Source: an uncultured Tateyamaria sp. | GTDB taxonomy: Bacteria; Pseudomonadota; Alphaproteobacteria; Rhodobacterales; Rhodobacteraceae | Assembly: GCF_947496075.1 (NCBI RefSeq) | Contig: NZ_CANMBJ010000006.1 | Coordinates: 186,001 to 250,000 of the forward strand | Length of the DNA: 64,000 nucleotides | Reading direction: 5' to 3' | In this document: one piece after another, positions 43,200-52,104 of the stretch | Layout: every line of letters begins with the position of its first letter | Numbering within the stretch: the first letter of the stretch is position 1 | Made by a program: the position numbers and the translations under genes | Notes under the pieces: generated by a model | The model's input: only the letters and a program-made list of their open reading frames with translations | Databases searched by the model: none | What the model was told of the DNA's origin: nothing

Positions 43200-44501
43200 A
43201 TGCCATTTGAACACGCCATGACCGCCCCGAAACGCATTGCCGTGATTGGAGGCGGGATTTCAGGAATGGGGGCAGCACATACGCTTGCGTGCGACCACAA
43301 CGTGACCCTGTTCGAGGCGGAGCCACGTCTGGGCGGCCATGCCCGTACAATCATGGCTGGCAAGCGGGGCGATCAACCGGTCGATACCGGTTTCCTGGTA
43401 TTCAACTATGCGAACTATCCAAACATGGCGCAGTTGTTTGATGAACTGGACGTGCCGGTCGTCAAATCCAGCATGAGCTTTGGTGCATCCATCGACGGCG
43501 GGCGGCTGGAGTATGGCTTGGCCAGCCTGGGCGCCGTGTTCGCGCAACGCCGCAACGCACTGAACCCCAAATTCCTTGGCATGTTCCGTGACATAATGCG
43601 CTTCAACAAGAATGCCTTGCGCGTCGCGAACGAGGATCGCACACGCACCATTGCCCAGTTCCTTGATGTCATGGGAACGGGGGACTGGTTCCGGGACTAT
43701 TACCTGTTACCGCTCAGCGGCGCGATCTGGTCCACGCCGGTCGAAAAGATCATGGATTTCCCGGCGCATGCCATGATCCAGTTCTTTGAGAACCATGCCC
43801 TGCTGCATCACTCGGGCCAGCACCAATGGTACACCGTTGACGGTGGATCGGTTGAATATGTGCGTCGCATCGAAGCTGCAATGCTGGGCAACGGTGTCGA
43901 CATCCGGTTTGGGGCGCCTGTCCAATCCGTCCGCCGCACGGCGAGTGGTGCGCAGGTCAAGGCTTGGGGTGGCGAGTGGGAGATGTTTGACGACGTGGTC
44001 TTTGCCACGCATTCCGATGACAGCTTGTCGCTGCTGGCCGATCCAACGGTTGAGGAACAGGCCGCTTTGGGAGCGGTGAAGTACCAACCCAATGACGTTG
44101 TGTTGCACTGTGATGCGGCCATCATGCCGCAGCATTCTCAGGTCTGGTCCAGCTGGGTGTATACAGAGGACAAGAACGTCCATTCGGATCGCATCGACCT
44201 GACGTATTGGATCAACTCGCTGCAACCGATCCCGATGGACGACATGCATTTCGTCACACTGAATACAAAGCGTACGATCCGCGAAGAGTTGATCTATGAC
44301 CAGACCGTGTTGCGCCACCCGGTCTATGATCTGGCCGCACTTGCTGCGCAGGATCAGGTGCGTGCAATGAACGGGGCCAACAACACGTGGTATTGCGGTG
44401 CCTGGATGCGCCACGGGTTCCACGAGGACGGGCTGACGGCAGGGCTTGATGTGGCCCGCGCCCTGCTGCGCGCACCGCAGATGCAGGTGGCTGCGGAATG
44501 A
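43200..44501 (+). CDS. FAD-dependent amine-oxidase-like protein of the sigma-E regulon
   Basis: The 433-residue protein has an N-terminal dinucleotide-binding motif, IAVIGGGISGMGAAHTLA, and DTGFLVFNYANYPNM, and belongs to the NAD/FAD oxidoreductase group (COG2907). Its Rhodobacter sphaeroides counterpart in the same position (RSP_1091) is sigma-E dependent and has been implicated in furan fatty acid formation from methylated fatty acids. ATG 43200 is chosen, with GGGA about 13 bases upstream; ATG 43218 and TTG 43173 are alternatives. The next four genes overlap or abut it, making one operon divergent from rpoE. Confidence 0.83.
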   Translation: MPFEHAMTAPKRIAVIGGGISGMGAAHTLACDHNVTLFEAEPRLGGHARTIMAGKRGDQPVDTGFLVFNYANYPNMAQLFDELDVPVVKSSMSFGASIDGGRLEYGLASLGAVFAQRRNALNPKFLGMFRDIMRFNKNALRVANEDRTRTIAQFLDVMGTGDWFRDYYLLPLSGAIWSTPVEKIMDFPAHAMIQFFENHALLHHSGQHQWYTVDGGSVEYVRRIEAAMLGNGVDIRFGAPVQSVRRTASGAQVKAWGGEWEMFDDVVFATHSDDSLSLLADPTVEEQAALGAVKYQPNDVVLHCDAAIMPQHSQVWSSWVYTEDKNVHSDRIDLTYWINSLQPIPMDDMHFVTLNTKRTIREELIYDQTVLRHPVYDLAALAAQDQVRAMNGANNTWYCGAWMRHGFHEDGLTAGLDVARALLRAPQMQVAAE

Positions 44502-45259
44502 CGGCCACGGTCGATCATATCGCAGGCGTGACCTTTCACGGGCGCAAGGGAGGCATCGAAAACGCCTTCCGCTACAGCGTGGACTACATGCTGCTGGATG
44601 CCGAGGCGGACTTGCGTGTCCCGCGCTTGTTCGGGCGCAATCGGCGTGGGCTAATGGCGCTTGATGACAAGGATCATGGCGGTGCGCCGAAGGCTGGTCG
44701 AGGTGCGCCGTGGGTGCGCGAGGTGTTGCAGTCCCACCAGATCACCGGGGTCACCAAGATCGAACTCCTGGCCCAGCCCAAGGTGCTTGGCCACGTGTTC
44801 AACCCGGTCAGTTTCTGGCTGTGTCGCCGTGCGGATGATCAGATGATCGCGGTCATTGCCGAGGTGACAAACACTTTCGGCGACCGGCACAGTTACCTCG
44901 TGAACCATGCCGATCTGCGCCCCATCGCGCCCGAGGATCGACTGCGGGCTACCAAGATTTTTCATGTGTCACCCTTCCAACCCATCGAAGGCAGTTACGA
45001 GTTTCGTTTTGATATTCGGGACGACCGGATTGGGGTCTGGATCGACTATTCCCGAGACGGTGAGGGCGGGCTGATTGCCACACTCACGGGACGTCGATGT
45101 GCCCTCACCAACCGTGCCATTTTGCGCGCCGCCCTGCGCCGCCCGTTTGGATCACGCCGTGTGCTGGCCTTGATTCACTGGCAGGCGATAAAGCTGTGGT
45201 GGAAACGTGCAACGTATCGCGCCCGCCCCGTGCCACCGTCCGAGGAGGTGTCGCGGTGA
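44498..45259 (+). CDS. DUF1365 family protein
   Basis: The 253-residue protein has the DUF1365 (COG3496) pattern: VTFHGRKGGIENAFRYSVDYMLLD, LLAQPKVLGHVFNPVSFWLC, VTNTFGDRHSYLV and KIFHVSPFQPIEGSYEF. It nearly always sits next to the COG2907 FAD protein and a cyclopropane-fatty-acid-synthase-like methyltransferase, so a role in modifying membrane fatty acids is expected. The biochemical step is unassigned. It overlaps its upstream neighbour by an ATGA and the MFS gene by a GTGA. Confidence 0.82.
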   Translation: MTATVDHIAGVTFHGRKGGIENAFRYSVDYMLLDAEADLRVPRLFGRNRRGLMALDDKDHGGAPKAGRGAPWVREVLQSHQITGVTKIELLAQPKVLGHVFNPVSFWLCRRADDQMIAVIAEVTNTFGDRHSYLVNHADLRPIAPEDRLRATKIFHVSPFQPIEGSYEFRFDIRDDRIGVWIDYSRDGEGGLIATLTGRRCALTNRAILRAALRRPFGSRRVLALIHWQAIKLWWKRATYRARPVPPSEEVSR

Positions 45260-46491
45260 GCAACACGCAGCCCCAACGACTTCCGGCTTACGCGGTCTTT
45301 GCCGCGTTGCTGAGTGCGGCCGGGCTGCCAATCTATATCCATGCGCCGAAATTCTATGTCGACGAATACGGGGTATCGCTGGCGGCGCTGGGCGCCGTTT
45401 TGTTCGGATTGCGCCTGCTCGACGTTGTGCAAGACCCGCTGTTCGGACGGCTGTCCGAAGCGCTCCGGTCCCGGCGCGGTGTGGCCGTGCTGATCGGGTG
45501 CACCGTCATGGCAGTGTCCATGTTGGGCCTTTTTGCAGTGCCACCGCTGCTGCCCCCTCTGATCTGGTTTGCGCTGATGTTGACCGGTGTGTTTTCGGCC
45601 TTCAGTTTCCTAACCATCAACTTCTATGCCCAGGGTGTGGTCAAGGCGGACCGTTTGCCCGGGCAAGGGCACTTGATGCTGGCGCGCTGGCGCGAAACCG
45701 GTGCGTTGCTGGGCGTTTGCGTGGCGGCCATTACTCCGGTCATGCTTGGCGGGTTCATGGGCGCGCCGTTTGCCGGGTTTGCTGTTGGATTTGCCGTGTT
45801 GGCTCTTGCTGCCATCATGATGATGCGCGGCGAATGGGTGAGTGATGGCTTGCCCCCTTCGGTCGGGTTCAAGGCGGTGCTGGGCGATGCGCTGGCGCGC
45901 AAGCTGCTGTTGATTGCCTTGGTCAACGCAGCGCCCGTTGCGGTCAGTTCCACGCTTTTTCTGTTCTTCGTTGAAAGCCGTTTGGACGCACCGGGGTTCG
46001 AGGGGCCGTTGCTGCTGTTGTTCTTTCTGTGTGCCGCTATCGCCGCACCCATCTGGGGCCGCTTGGCCGAGCGCTACGGCCCAAAGCCGGTTTTGCTGAG
46101 CGCGATGGTGCTGGCCATCCTCGCCTTCGGATGGGCCGTCACGTTGGGGTCTGGCGACTGGATGGCTTTTGCGGTCATTTGCGCCTTGTCTGGCGCAACG
46201 TTGGGCGCGGATCTGACAGTTCTGCCCGCGGTCTTTGCCAGCCGCATGGCCCGCATCAGCCCCTCGGCTGCCGAAGGGTTTGGCCTCTGGTCCTTTGTTT
46301 CGAAATTCACCCTGGCCTTTGCCGCCGTCACCCTGTTGCCCGCACTTGAGCGGGCAGGGTTCGACAGTGCGGCGGCCACTCACACGCCCGAAGCTCTGAT
46401 GCTTCTCACGCTGCTTTATGCGGCTGTGCCTTGTGGCCTCAAGGTCGTGGCGATCGCGCTGCTCGCCACGACCGATCTGAAGGAGACCTGA
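45256..46491 (+). CDS. MFS transporter of the sigma-E-linked operon
   Basis: The 411-residue protein has about 12 transmembrane helices and the sugar-cation symporter style of MFS (MelB/COG2211-like), with GAVLFGLRLLDVVQDPLFGRLSE near the start and IWGRLAERYGPKPVL at the second-half loop. It starts with GTG at 45256, overlapping the DUF1365 stop; the longer frame to 45097 lies inside that gene. The gene order matches RSP_1091-1087 of Rhodobacter sphaeroides. The substrate is unknown. Confidence 0.8.
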   Translation: MSNTQPQRLPAYAVFAALLSAAGLPIYIHAPKFYVDEYGVSLAALGAVLFGLRLLDVVQDPLFGRLSEALRSRRGVAVLIGCTVMAVSMLGLFAVPPLLPPLIWFALMLTGVFSAFSFLTINFYAQGVVKADRLPGQGHLMLARWRETGALLGVCVAAITPVMLGGFMGAPFAGFAVGFAVLALAAIMMMRGEWVSDGLPPSVGFKAVLGDALARKLLLIALVNAAPVAVSSTLFLFFVESRLDAPGFEGPLLLLFFLCAAIAAPIWGRLAERYGPKPVLLSAMVLAILAFGWAVTLGSGDWMAFAVICALSGATLGADLTVLPAVFASRMARISPSAAEGFGLWSFVSKFTLAFAAVTLLPALERAGFDSAAATHTPEALMLLTLLYAAVPCGLKVVAIALLATTDLKET

Positions 46492-46492
46492 C

Positions 46493-47074
46493 ATGGACGC
46501 TTTGATTTTTGCACTTTTGGGCGCCGTGGTCGTGACGATGTGCGGCTGGACACGATCACGCTATGCTGACTTTCTCGCCCAAAGCCCGGATGACTATGCC
46601 AATGGAAACGGGCTGCAATTCGATGTTCGGACGCATCTCAACGGCCCCATCATTTGCGAGGGCGTGATCTTTGGCCCCACGGGCCGCGTATCGTCACGGT
46701 TTATCGGCGAATTCGACTGCAAGTGGGAGGGCAACACAGGTGTCATGGACGAAGTATTCACCTATGATGACGGGTCGACGCAAACCCGAGCCTGGCGGCT
46801 GACCATTGGCAATGACGGCAATATCGTAGCACGCGCAGACGACGTCGTTGGTGATGGCACCGGGCAGCAGACCGGCAGCTCTGTCCAGCTTAAGTACAAG
46901 TTCCGCCTGCCCGAAGAATCCGGGGGCCATGTACTGGATACCGTTGATTGGATGTACCTCGCGCCCAATGGGACCATTGTGAACCGGTCGCAGTTCCGAA
47001 AGTACGGGATCAAGGTGGCTGAGCTGGTGGCAACCATGCGCCCTGCCAATCAAGAGATGAAAGAAGCAGCATGA
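46493..47074 (+). CDS. DUF3833 family protein
   Basis: The 193-residue protein starts with a hydrophobic segment (residues 3-19) containing a Cys at 17, possibly a lipoprotein or anchor signal. A DUF3833 body follows: YANGNGLQFDVRTHLNGPIICEGVIFGPTGRVSSRF and RFPD-like strands ending DWMYLAPNGTIVNRS. DUF3833 proteins are periplasmic or membrane-attached beta-rich proteins of unknown function. It begins one base after the MFS stop and overlaps the SDR gene by ATGA. Confidence 0.8.
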   Translation: MDALIFALLGAVVVTMCGWTRSRYADFLAQSPDDYANGNGLQFDVRTHLNGPIICEGVIFGPTGRVSSRFIGEFDCKWEGNTGVMDEVFTYDDGSTQTRAWRLTIGNDGNIVARADDVVGDGTGQQTGSSVQLKYKFRLPEESGGHVLDTVDWMYLAPNGTIVNRSQFRKYGIKVAELVATMRPANQEMKEAA

Positions 47075-47808
47075 ACGACATGTCCCTGAGCGGCAAACGG
47101 TACTGGCTGGTGGGTGCCGGTGACGGTCTTGGCCGCGCGCTTGCCCATTGTGTGAGCCGCGCAGGGCTCGAAGTGATTGTGTCGTCGCGTGGTGAGGACA
47201 AGCTGAAAGAGCTGGTCGAGGAGTTGCCCGGCAAGGCATCATACCAGACCGTCGACATTGCCGATGACGAGAGTGTCAAAGCGGCTGCCGAAGCTGTCGG
47301 TGACATCGATGGCCTGGTGCTGTTGGCCGGTGTCTATTGGCCGTTTTCGGCCAAGGACTGGAATGCGGAACAGGCCGTCGCGATGGCGGATGTGAACTTT
47401 ACCGGCTTCATGCGGGTGCTCGGTCAGGTCGTGCCGGCATTCGTGAAAAAGGATGCGGGGCACATTGTCATCACGTCGTCCCTGACCGGTTTTCGGGGGT
47501 TGCCGGGATCGATTGGCTATACCGCGTCCAAAGCGGCCACGATGTCGCTGGCTGAATGCATGTATGCTGATCTGCGCCGCACGGGCGTGCGGGTGCAGGT
47601 GGCCAATCCCGGCTTTATCAAGACACAGCTGACCGACAAGAACGATTTCAACATGCCATTCATCATGGAGCCGGAAGCGGCCGCGCGCGAAATGTTCGAG
47701 CTTATGCTGACGGACAATTTCAAGAAGAGCTTTCCGACCCTCTTTTCATTGCTTTTCCGGGGCTCGCAGTTTTTGCCTGACTGGCTGTACTACCGGATCT
47801 TTTCCTAA
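47071..47808 (+). CDS. Short-chain dehydrogenase/reductase
   Basis: The 245-residue SDR has the cofactor motif VGAGDGLGRALA (about 12-23), VITSS for the catalytic Ser region, and YTASKAA as the YxxxK active site. It closes the five-gene operon after the FAD oxidoreductase. Its role is probably to reduce or oxidise a lipid-derived carbonyl or alcohol in the sigma-E response; this is from context. No clear terminator was seen in the 259 bases that follow. Confidence 0.85.
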   Translation: MNDMSLSGKRYWLVGAGDGLGRALAHCVSRAGLEVIVSSRGEDKLKELVEELPGKASYQTVDIADDESVKAAAEAVGDIDGLVLLAGVYWPFSAKDWNAEQAVAMADVNFTGFMRVLGQVVPAFVKKDAGHIVITSSLTGFRGLPGSIGYTASKAATMSLAECMYADLRRTGVRVQVANPGFIKTQLTDKNDFNMPFIMEPEAAAREMFELMLTDNFKKSFPTLFSLLFRGSQFLPDWLYYRIFS

Positions 47809-48067
47809 TTCTCAGATGTGTTCAGGGATGTTCGTTGGCATCGCCGCGTAAGTCTCAGGTCTTGCGGGTGAACATGTGAACCTCGGCGAACCTGTCTTAA
47901 CACCCGGGTTTATGCTAGGGTGCACGCATGCTCTTCCCTGCTTTGGCCAGTCGTCATTTCTGAAGGAAGAGCCTGGCAAAGTCAGTACGCTTGCCGAATA
48001 CCCATTTGATACGGATCAAGGCGGCAGGTTTGCGAACCGAGCAGGATGAGCTCAGGAGGTTTGAACC

Positions 48068-48394
48068 ATGAATCTTGAGATTGAACGCGCCATCATTGCA
48101 CAAGTGGTCCTGATGGGCCGTGATGTGGAACGTGCGGAAGGTGAACTGCGGGGGTTGATTGATCGTCTGGACACAGACGAACAAGCCGAACTCGTGGCAG
48201 TCATGTGGGTTGGGCGAGGCGCGTTTGAGCCGGGTGATTGGGCAGAAGCGGTTGCCACGGCAGAGGCTGAGGCGACCACCCCCTGTGTTGATTACCTTCT
48301 TGGTACGCCGCATTTCCCCGACCATCTTGAGGCCGGGATGGAAGCGCTGGGCCTGCCGCTGGGCGAGGATGAAGAGTCACTGTTGGGCAGGTAG
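48068..48394 (+). CDS. DUF3775 family protein
   Basis: The 108-residue acidic protein matches the DUF3775 pattern: RLDTDEQAELVAVMWVGRGAFEP, WAEAVATAEAEA and a C-terminal TPCVDYLLGTPHFPDHLEAGMEALG. Function is unknown; members are small cytosolic proteins common in marine alphaproteobacteria. The start has an AGGAGG site (48054-48059) eight bases upstream. It stands alone, with convergent genes to the right. Confidence 0.8.
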   Translation: MNLEIERAIIAQVVLMGRDVERAEGELRGLIDRLDTDEQAELVAVMWVGRGAFEPGDWAEAVATAEAEATTPCVDYLLGTPHFPDHLEAGMEALGLPLGEDEESLLGR

Positions 48395-48469
48395 ACGCTG
48401 ACGTCACACACGACGCGGTGAGCGGATTGTCCAATTACGTGTCAGCTGTCCTAAAGTGCCGCCGTCACT

Positions 48470-49522
48470 TCAGCGACCGACTGCTGAGTCAAAGGTCGCC
48501 TTGGCCCGGCCCCAAACACCCGAGTCGCGGTCGGTGAGTGTCAGAAGGCTTGGCAATAGTTGATCTGCATAGTCCTCGCTGCTTTCCACCGGCAGCATTG
48601 ACGGCAGGTTGTCGATGGCGGTCACATCAAGCGGTGGCGCGTCATGAACGCGCAGCGCGGGCGAGTTCCACGTGGTCGTCCGGTCATAGACCTTGATCGG
48701 AGAGAAGTCGCTGTCTGGATCGCAGGCGATGTCCCCGATTACGCTGAGCTTGCGTGCGGTGTGCAGTGTCCCCGCGGGGACAAAAACGGGTGTGCCGGGG
48801 CGCGCCAGAATACAATTGAAGAAGATGTCATGCGCAAGCACTTCGGGAAAAGGGCCGCCACGGGCGGTTTCGGCCATGTCCCATCGGGTCGTTGGTACGC
48901 CCATATTCGTGCACAAGTCCGCCGCGCCGGCACCGACACGACCCAACGCACCAATGATCAGGGCCGTGGGGCGGTGTGTGCCGGTCGAAACAAGGTCCGA
49001 TTGCAGGTCCGCCAGCATGTGGTTTGAGCTTGGATAGGACGTGACCGGCCCCGCGATCTGACCTTTTTGCTGTGCAACCCAACACTTGAGCGCAACGGCA
49101 GCACCTGCATAACCTGCCCAGTACCCAAAGGCCGCGACGCGCCTTCCGTCCTCGTCCACGAGGTATTCAAGGTCATAAAGCACGCCGCCCCCCGCCTTGA
49201 ACCGTTCCAGTAGGATCTGGCCCGCCGGTTGCCCCTTGTAAGCATGACCGAACATGATGTGTTTGTGCCGCAAAGGTGTGCCATCATCAGGCAGTTCCTT
49301 GAGGCCAAAGATGATCGCACCGTCAGGTGCAGTAGGCCATGTATTCTCGGCCGCGATAGTGGCCCCGGCATTGGCGTATCGGTCGGTGGGTATGCAGCGG
49401 GTCTGGCTGTCTTCGACCGTAACCGTGATCCCGGCAGCGATCAGTTTGGCTGCTCCCTCGGGCGTCAGGCCGACGCGGTCTTCGTTTTCTCGTTGCTCGG
49501 CCCGAACCCAAAGATGCGTCAT
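48470..49522 (-). CDS. LYS1-like saccharopine dehydrogenase
   Basis: The 350-residue protein resembles NAD-dependent saccharopine dehydrogenase (lysine-forming): LWVRAEQRENEDRVGLTPEGA at the N-terminus (AlaDH/PNT fold), FGHAYKGQP, YDLEYLVDEDGRRVAAFGYWAGY, then a Rossmann motif, ALIIGALGRVGAGAADL. It would interconvert saccharopine and lysine with 2-oxoglutarate. No partner for lysine breakdown is adjacent. It overlaps the GST gene upstream by 4 bases. Confidence 0.85.
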   Translation of the reverse strand: MTHLWVRAEQRENEDRVGLTPEGAAKLIAAGITVTVEDSQTRCIPTDRYANAGATIAAENTWPTAPDGAIIFGLKELPDDGTPLRHKHIMFGHAYKGQPAGQILLERFKAGGGVLYDLEYLVDEDGRRVAAFGYWAGYAGAAVALKCWVAQQKGQIAGPVTSYPSSNHMLADLQSDLVSTGTHRPTALIIGALGRVGAGAADLCTNMGVPTTRWDMAETARGGPFPEVLAHDIFFNCILARPGTPVFVPAGTLHTARKLSVIGDIACDPDSDFSPIKVYDRTTTWNSPALRVHDAPPLDVTAIDNLPSMLPVESSEDYADQLLPSLLTLTDRDSGVWGRAKATFDSAVGR

Positions 49523-50130
49523 CGCATCATGCCCTTGGCGCGCACGGCTTTGACGCTGTCCCGAGCGTCCATCGCTTCCATGAAGGCGCGGATTTTTGGG
49601 AAAGGGGCAAGGTCAACGCCGTCGCCCGGCAGCCATGAGCACACCATGAACAGGTAAGCGTCTGCGATGGTGAATTGATCCCCCAAGACGAACGGACCGG
49701 TCAGGCATTCGTCTTCAACGAACTGGGCGGAGGCGGCCATCGTTTCGGTGACCTTGGCGGTCATGTCTTGCCAACTGCTTTCCTGATCGGCCCAGCGATG
49801 GCCGCGCATCTTGTGGGCGTGGTTCACATGCATGGTTGAGGCAAGGTAGTACATCACACTGCGCGCCTTGGCTGCGTCGATGGCATCGGCGGGCAAAAGG
49901 GCGGGAGCTTGGGCCGCGATGTAGTCGAGAAGCGCGCCGGTTTCGGTGAGTATCGTACCATCCACATCAAGGGCCGGAACGCGCCCCTTGGGGTTGACCT
50001 TGGCATAGTCGGGCGACTGTTGGTCACCCGCGGCAAAGTTGAGCTGATGCGTGTCGTAGTCAAGCCCCGCCTCTTCCAGTGCGATGGCGACGGCAATCGA
50101 GATGGTGCCGGTTGCGTAGTAGAGTTTCAT
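49519..50130 (-). CDS. Glutathione S-transferase
   Basis: The 203-residue protein begins MKLYYATGTISIAVAIALEE, with the thioredoxin-like N-domain and the cis-Pro motif KGRVPALDVDG, ILTETGALLDYIA for the glutathione gamma-glutamyl site, and an all-helical C-domain ending FPKIRAFMEAMDARDSV. It resembles beta-class bacterial GSTs. The substrate is unknown. It lies upstream of, and overlaps, the saccharopine dehydrogenase gene. Confidence 0.88.
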   Translation of the reverse strand: MKLYYATGTISIAVAIALEEAGLDYDTHQLNFAAGDQQSPDYAKVNPKGRVPALDVDGTILTETGALLDYIAAQAPALLPADAIDAAKARSVMYYLASTMHVNHAHKMRGHRWADQESSWQDMTAKVTETMAASAQFVEDECLTGPFVLGDQFTIADAYLFMVCSWLPGDGVDLAPFPKIRAFMEAMDARDSVKAVRAKGMMR

Positions 50131-50154
50131 GGGCTGATCCTCGGAGCTGTAGCG

Positions 50155-50808
50155 TTAGACATGCGTTTGCGCATGATGACGGTCGGGGTGTTCAAGGTGC
50201 GGCACGGCGTTGAACATCACCGGCGACCATGTGCCGCCGATGGGGTGCAGCCGGTGCATTGACGTGTTCATGATCGCGAGGGCCACGTTGGCCATGGCCG
50301 ACACCTCAAGCCCCAGATGCAACCGCATTGTCATGGCAATCAGCCCGCCCGAAGTCACGACAAGCGCGGGGCCTTCACCCTCGCCAATCTCGGTCAGGGC
50401 GTCCTTGATCCGTGTCTCAAACTCGGAGAACCGTTCGGGCACGTTTTCGAGCTTGTCGTTCTGCCAGTGAGTGAGAACCTTGGGGAAGTGGTGCACGAAT
50501 TCAGAAGGTGCTGCCGGGACGGGAATGCCGTGCTCGGTTTCCAATGCCTGCGCCATGGTGAAGTATTCCAGCTCGTTCAGCCGCGCGTCTTCGGTGGCCC
50601 TCATCCCCGTTTCCATGCCGTTCGCGGTCTCACGATGGCGCCGCAGCGTGCCGGTGTAGAGACGTGTGTGATTTTGATGTGTGGCACGCATATGGTCACC
50701 CAGCCATGCTGCCTGTTGATGACCGAGGTCAGAGAGCTGGTCGTAACTGGCCTCGTCCTTGGCATGGGTGTTGGCTTGGCCGTGGCGGATCAGGGTAATG
50801 TGGGACAT
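50155..50808 (-). CDS. Histidine phosphatase superfamily protein
   Basis: The 217-residue protein starts MSHITLIRHGQANTHAKDE, with the RHG catalytic motif (His 9), and has the second half-site LNELEYF and a VTSGG loop (about 160) typical of the phosphoglycerate-mutase-like phosphatases. The physiological substrate cannot be read. It is the first gene of a leftward trio with the GST and saccharopine dehydrogenase genes, 24 bases upstream of the GST. Confidence 0.85.
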   Translation of the reverse strand: MSHITLIRHGQANTHAKDEASYDQLSDLGHQQAAWLGDHMRATHQNHTRLYTGTLRRHRETANGMETGMRATEDARLNELEYFTMAQALETEHGIPVPAAPSEFVHHFPKVLTHWQNDKLENVPERFSEFETRIKDALTEIGEGEGPALVVTSGGLIAMTMRLHLGLEVSAMANVALAIMNTSMHRLHPIGGTWSPVMFNAVPHLEHPDRHHAQTHV

Positions 50809-50865
50809 GGGTGCCTGTGGTTGGTGTTTCGTTTGTTCTAGGTCACGGCGGTGATGCTGGGAAGT

Positions 50866-50900
50866 GCGGGAGCCTCCGGCGGAAGTTTATTTTGCAAGAT
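50866..50900 (+). repeat. Short GC hairpin plus AAGTTT..GCAAGATGAAG repeat, copy 1
   Basis: A small CCTCCGGCGG palindrome is followed by AAGTTTATTTTGCAAGATGAAG. A very similar block, with AAGTTTGTTTGGCAAGATGAAG, occurs at 54941-54962, again after a hairpin. These are another family of Rhodobacterales intergenic repeats. Confidence 0.45.
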
Positions 50901-50910
50901 GAAGATTGGA

Positions 50911-51960
50911 TCAGGCGCGTTTAAGACGCCCCACGAATGCGGGCAGCAGGATTGTCAGAAAGAGCAGGCGGGAGACATGCGCGGCAGCGACGAAGCCAGG
51001 ATTTGCTCCCAGCACGACGCCCATGGCGATCATCGTTTCCAACCCGCCGGGGGCGAAAGCGATCAGCACGTGGGTCGGGTTGAAGCCGAGCGCATAGGCC
51101 ACTGGCACCGCGGCGGCCAGAGCCATGAGGACCGTCAGCGTTGTGATTGTGAGCCCGGCCAGCAGCGACGTCGCCAGTGCCTTTCGTGTGATCCCGTCGA
51201 ACCGGGCGCCGATCAGCGTGCCCACTGTCATCAACCCCAGGTAGCTAAGCCATGGCGCCATGACCCCCGGTGTCACCTCGACCGCGTGGCCGAGGCTCGA
51301 GGCGATCATGCCGCCAATCAGCAGGGGCGCGGGCAGTCCGATCTTGTCCAGAATGAAGCCAAAGGCGAGGCCCGCGGCCAGCAGTACGACAAGGTGCAGC
51401 CAAGCCATCGGTGGACCCGGCGGCAACACCTGCCCGGTCATTTCAAAGCCGAAGGCAAGCGCTATGGCAGGTACTGTCAGTGTGAGGGCAAGCAGACGGA
51501 CCGATTGAATCACAACAATGCGCGTGGTGTCGAGGTTCAACCCGGCCGACAGCCCGACGACAAAACTCAGGTGCCCCGGGGCGGAGGCCAGATACGCGCT
51601 GCGACGGTCCAACCCGAACCCGTGTTGCAACAGTCGTCCGCACAGCCATAGCGTCGCCCACAACATCACCCCAAGTGCGGCAAAGGCCAACGGCCAGCGC
51701 AGCATGGCATCTGTTGCATTGCTGTCCACGCCACTGCCGATGCTCACGCCCACCAGCAGGAAGACGAGGTTGCGCACCGTGTCGTCGATACCCGTGCGCA
51801 GCCCCGCGAGCGCGGCGAGGCTGACGACGAGCGCGGGTCCTGTTAAGACCGCGATAGGTGCGTTCAGAAGCTCGGCGAATGCAGCCCCGATGCCTCCGAC
51901 GATCAGAGTTTGAGCCGTAACGCGCAAGCTGTCGGGGGAAGGTCTGGAAAGCATGCGCAA
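50911..51960 (-). CDS. AbrB-family integral membrane protein
   Basis: The 349-residue protein has about ten hydrophobic segments with an internal duplication: GGIGAAFAELLNAPIAVLTGPALVVSLAAL in the first half and LPAPLLIGGMIASSLGHAVEVTPG in the second. This matches the AbrB/AimA duplication family (COG3180), sometimes labelled ammonia monooxygenase in error. Some members affect drug or metal tolerance, but no transport substrate is firmly assigned. It is divergent from the formate dehydrogenase gene at 52105. Confidence 0.83.
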   Translation of the reverse strand: MRMLSRPSPDSLRVTAQTLIVGGIGAAFAELLNAPIAVLTGPALVVSLAALAGLRTGIDDTVRNLVFLLVGVSIGSGVDSNATDAMLRWPLAFAALGVMLWATLWLCGRLLQHGFGLDRRSAYLASAPGHLSFVVGLSAGLNLDTTRIVVIQSVRLLALTLTVPAIALAFGFEMTGQVLPPGPPMAWLHLVVLLAAGLAFGFILDKIGLPAPLLIGGMIASSLGHAVEVTPGVMAPWLSYLGLMTVGTLIGARFDGITRKALATSLLAGLTITTLTVLMALAAAVPVAYALGFNPTHVLIAFAPGGLETMIAMGVVLGANPGFVAAAHVSRLLFLTILLPAFVGRLKRA

Positions 51961-52104
51961 TCGCTACCCGTGTTGCCGGGGATGGGCAATGGTTGCGGAT
52001 CGGAAACCTGCGTGGCGCAAAACCGGGGCTTGGTGTCGGGAATGGGAGTCCTACGCGCGTGACTTGCACGCTACATAATATCAGACGGTAGGGAGACGTG
52101 CGCG

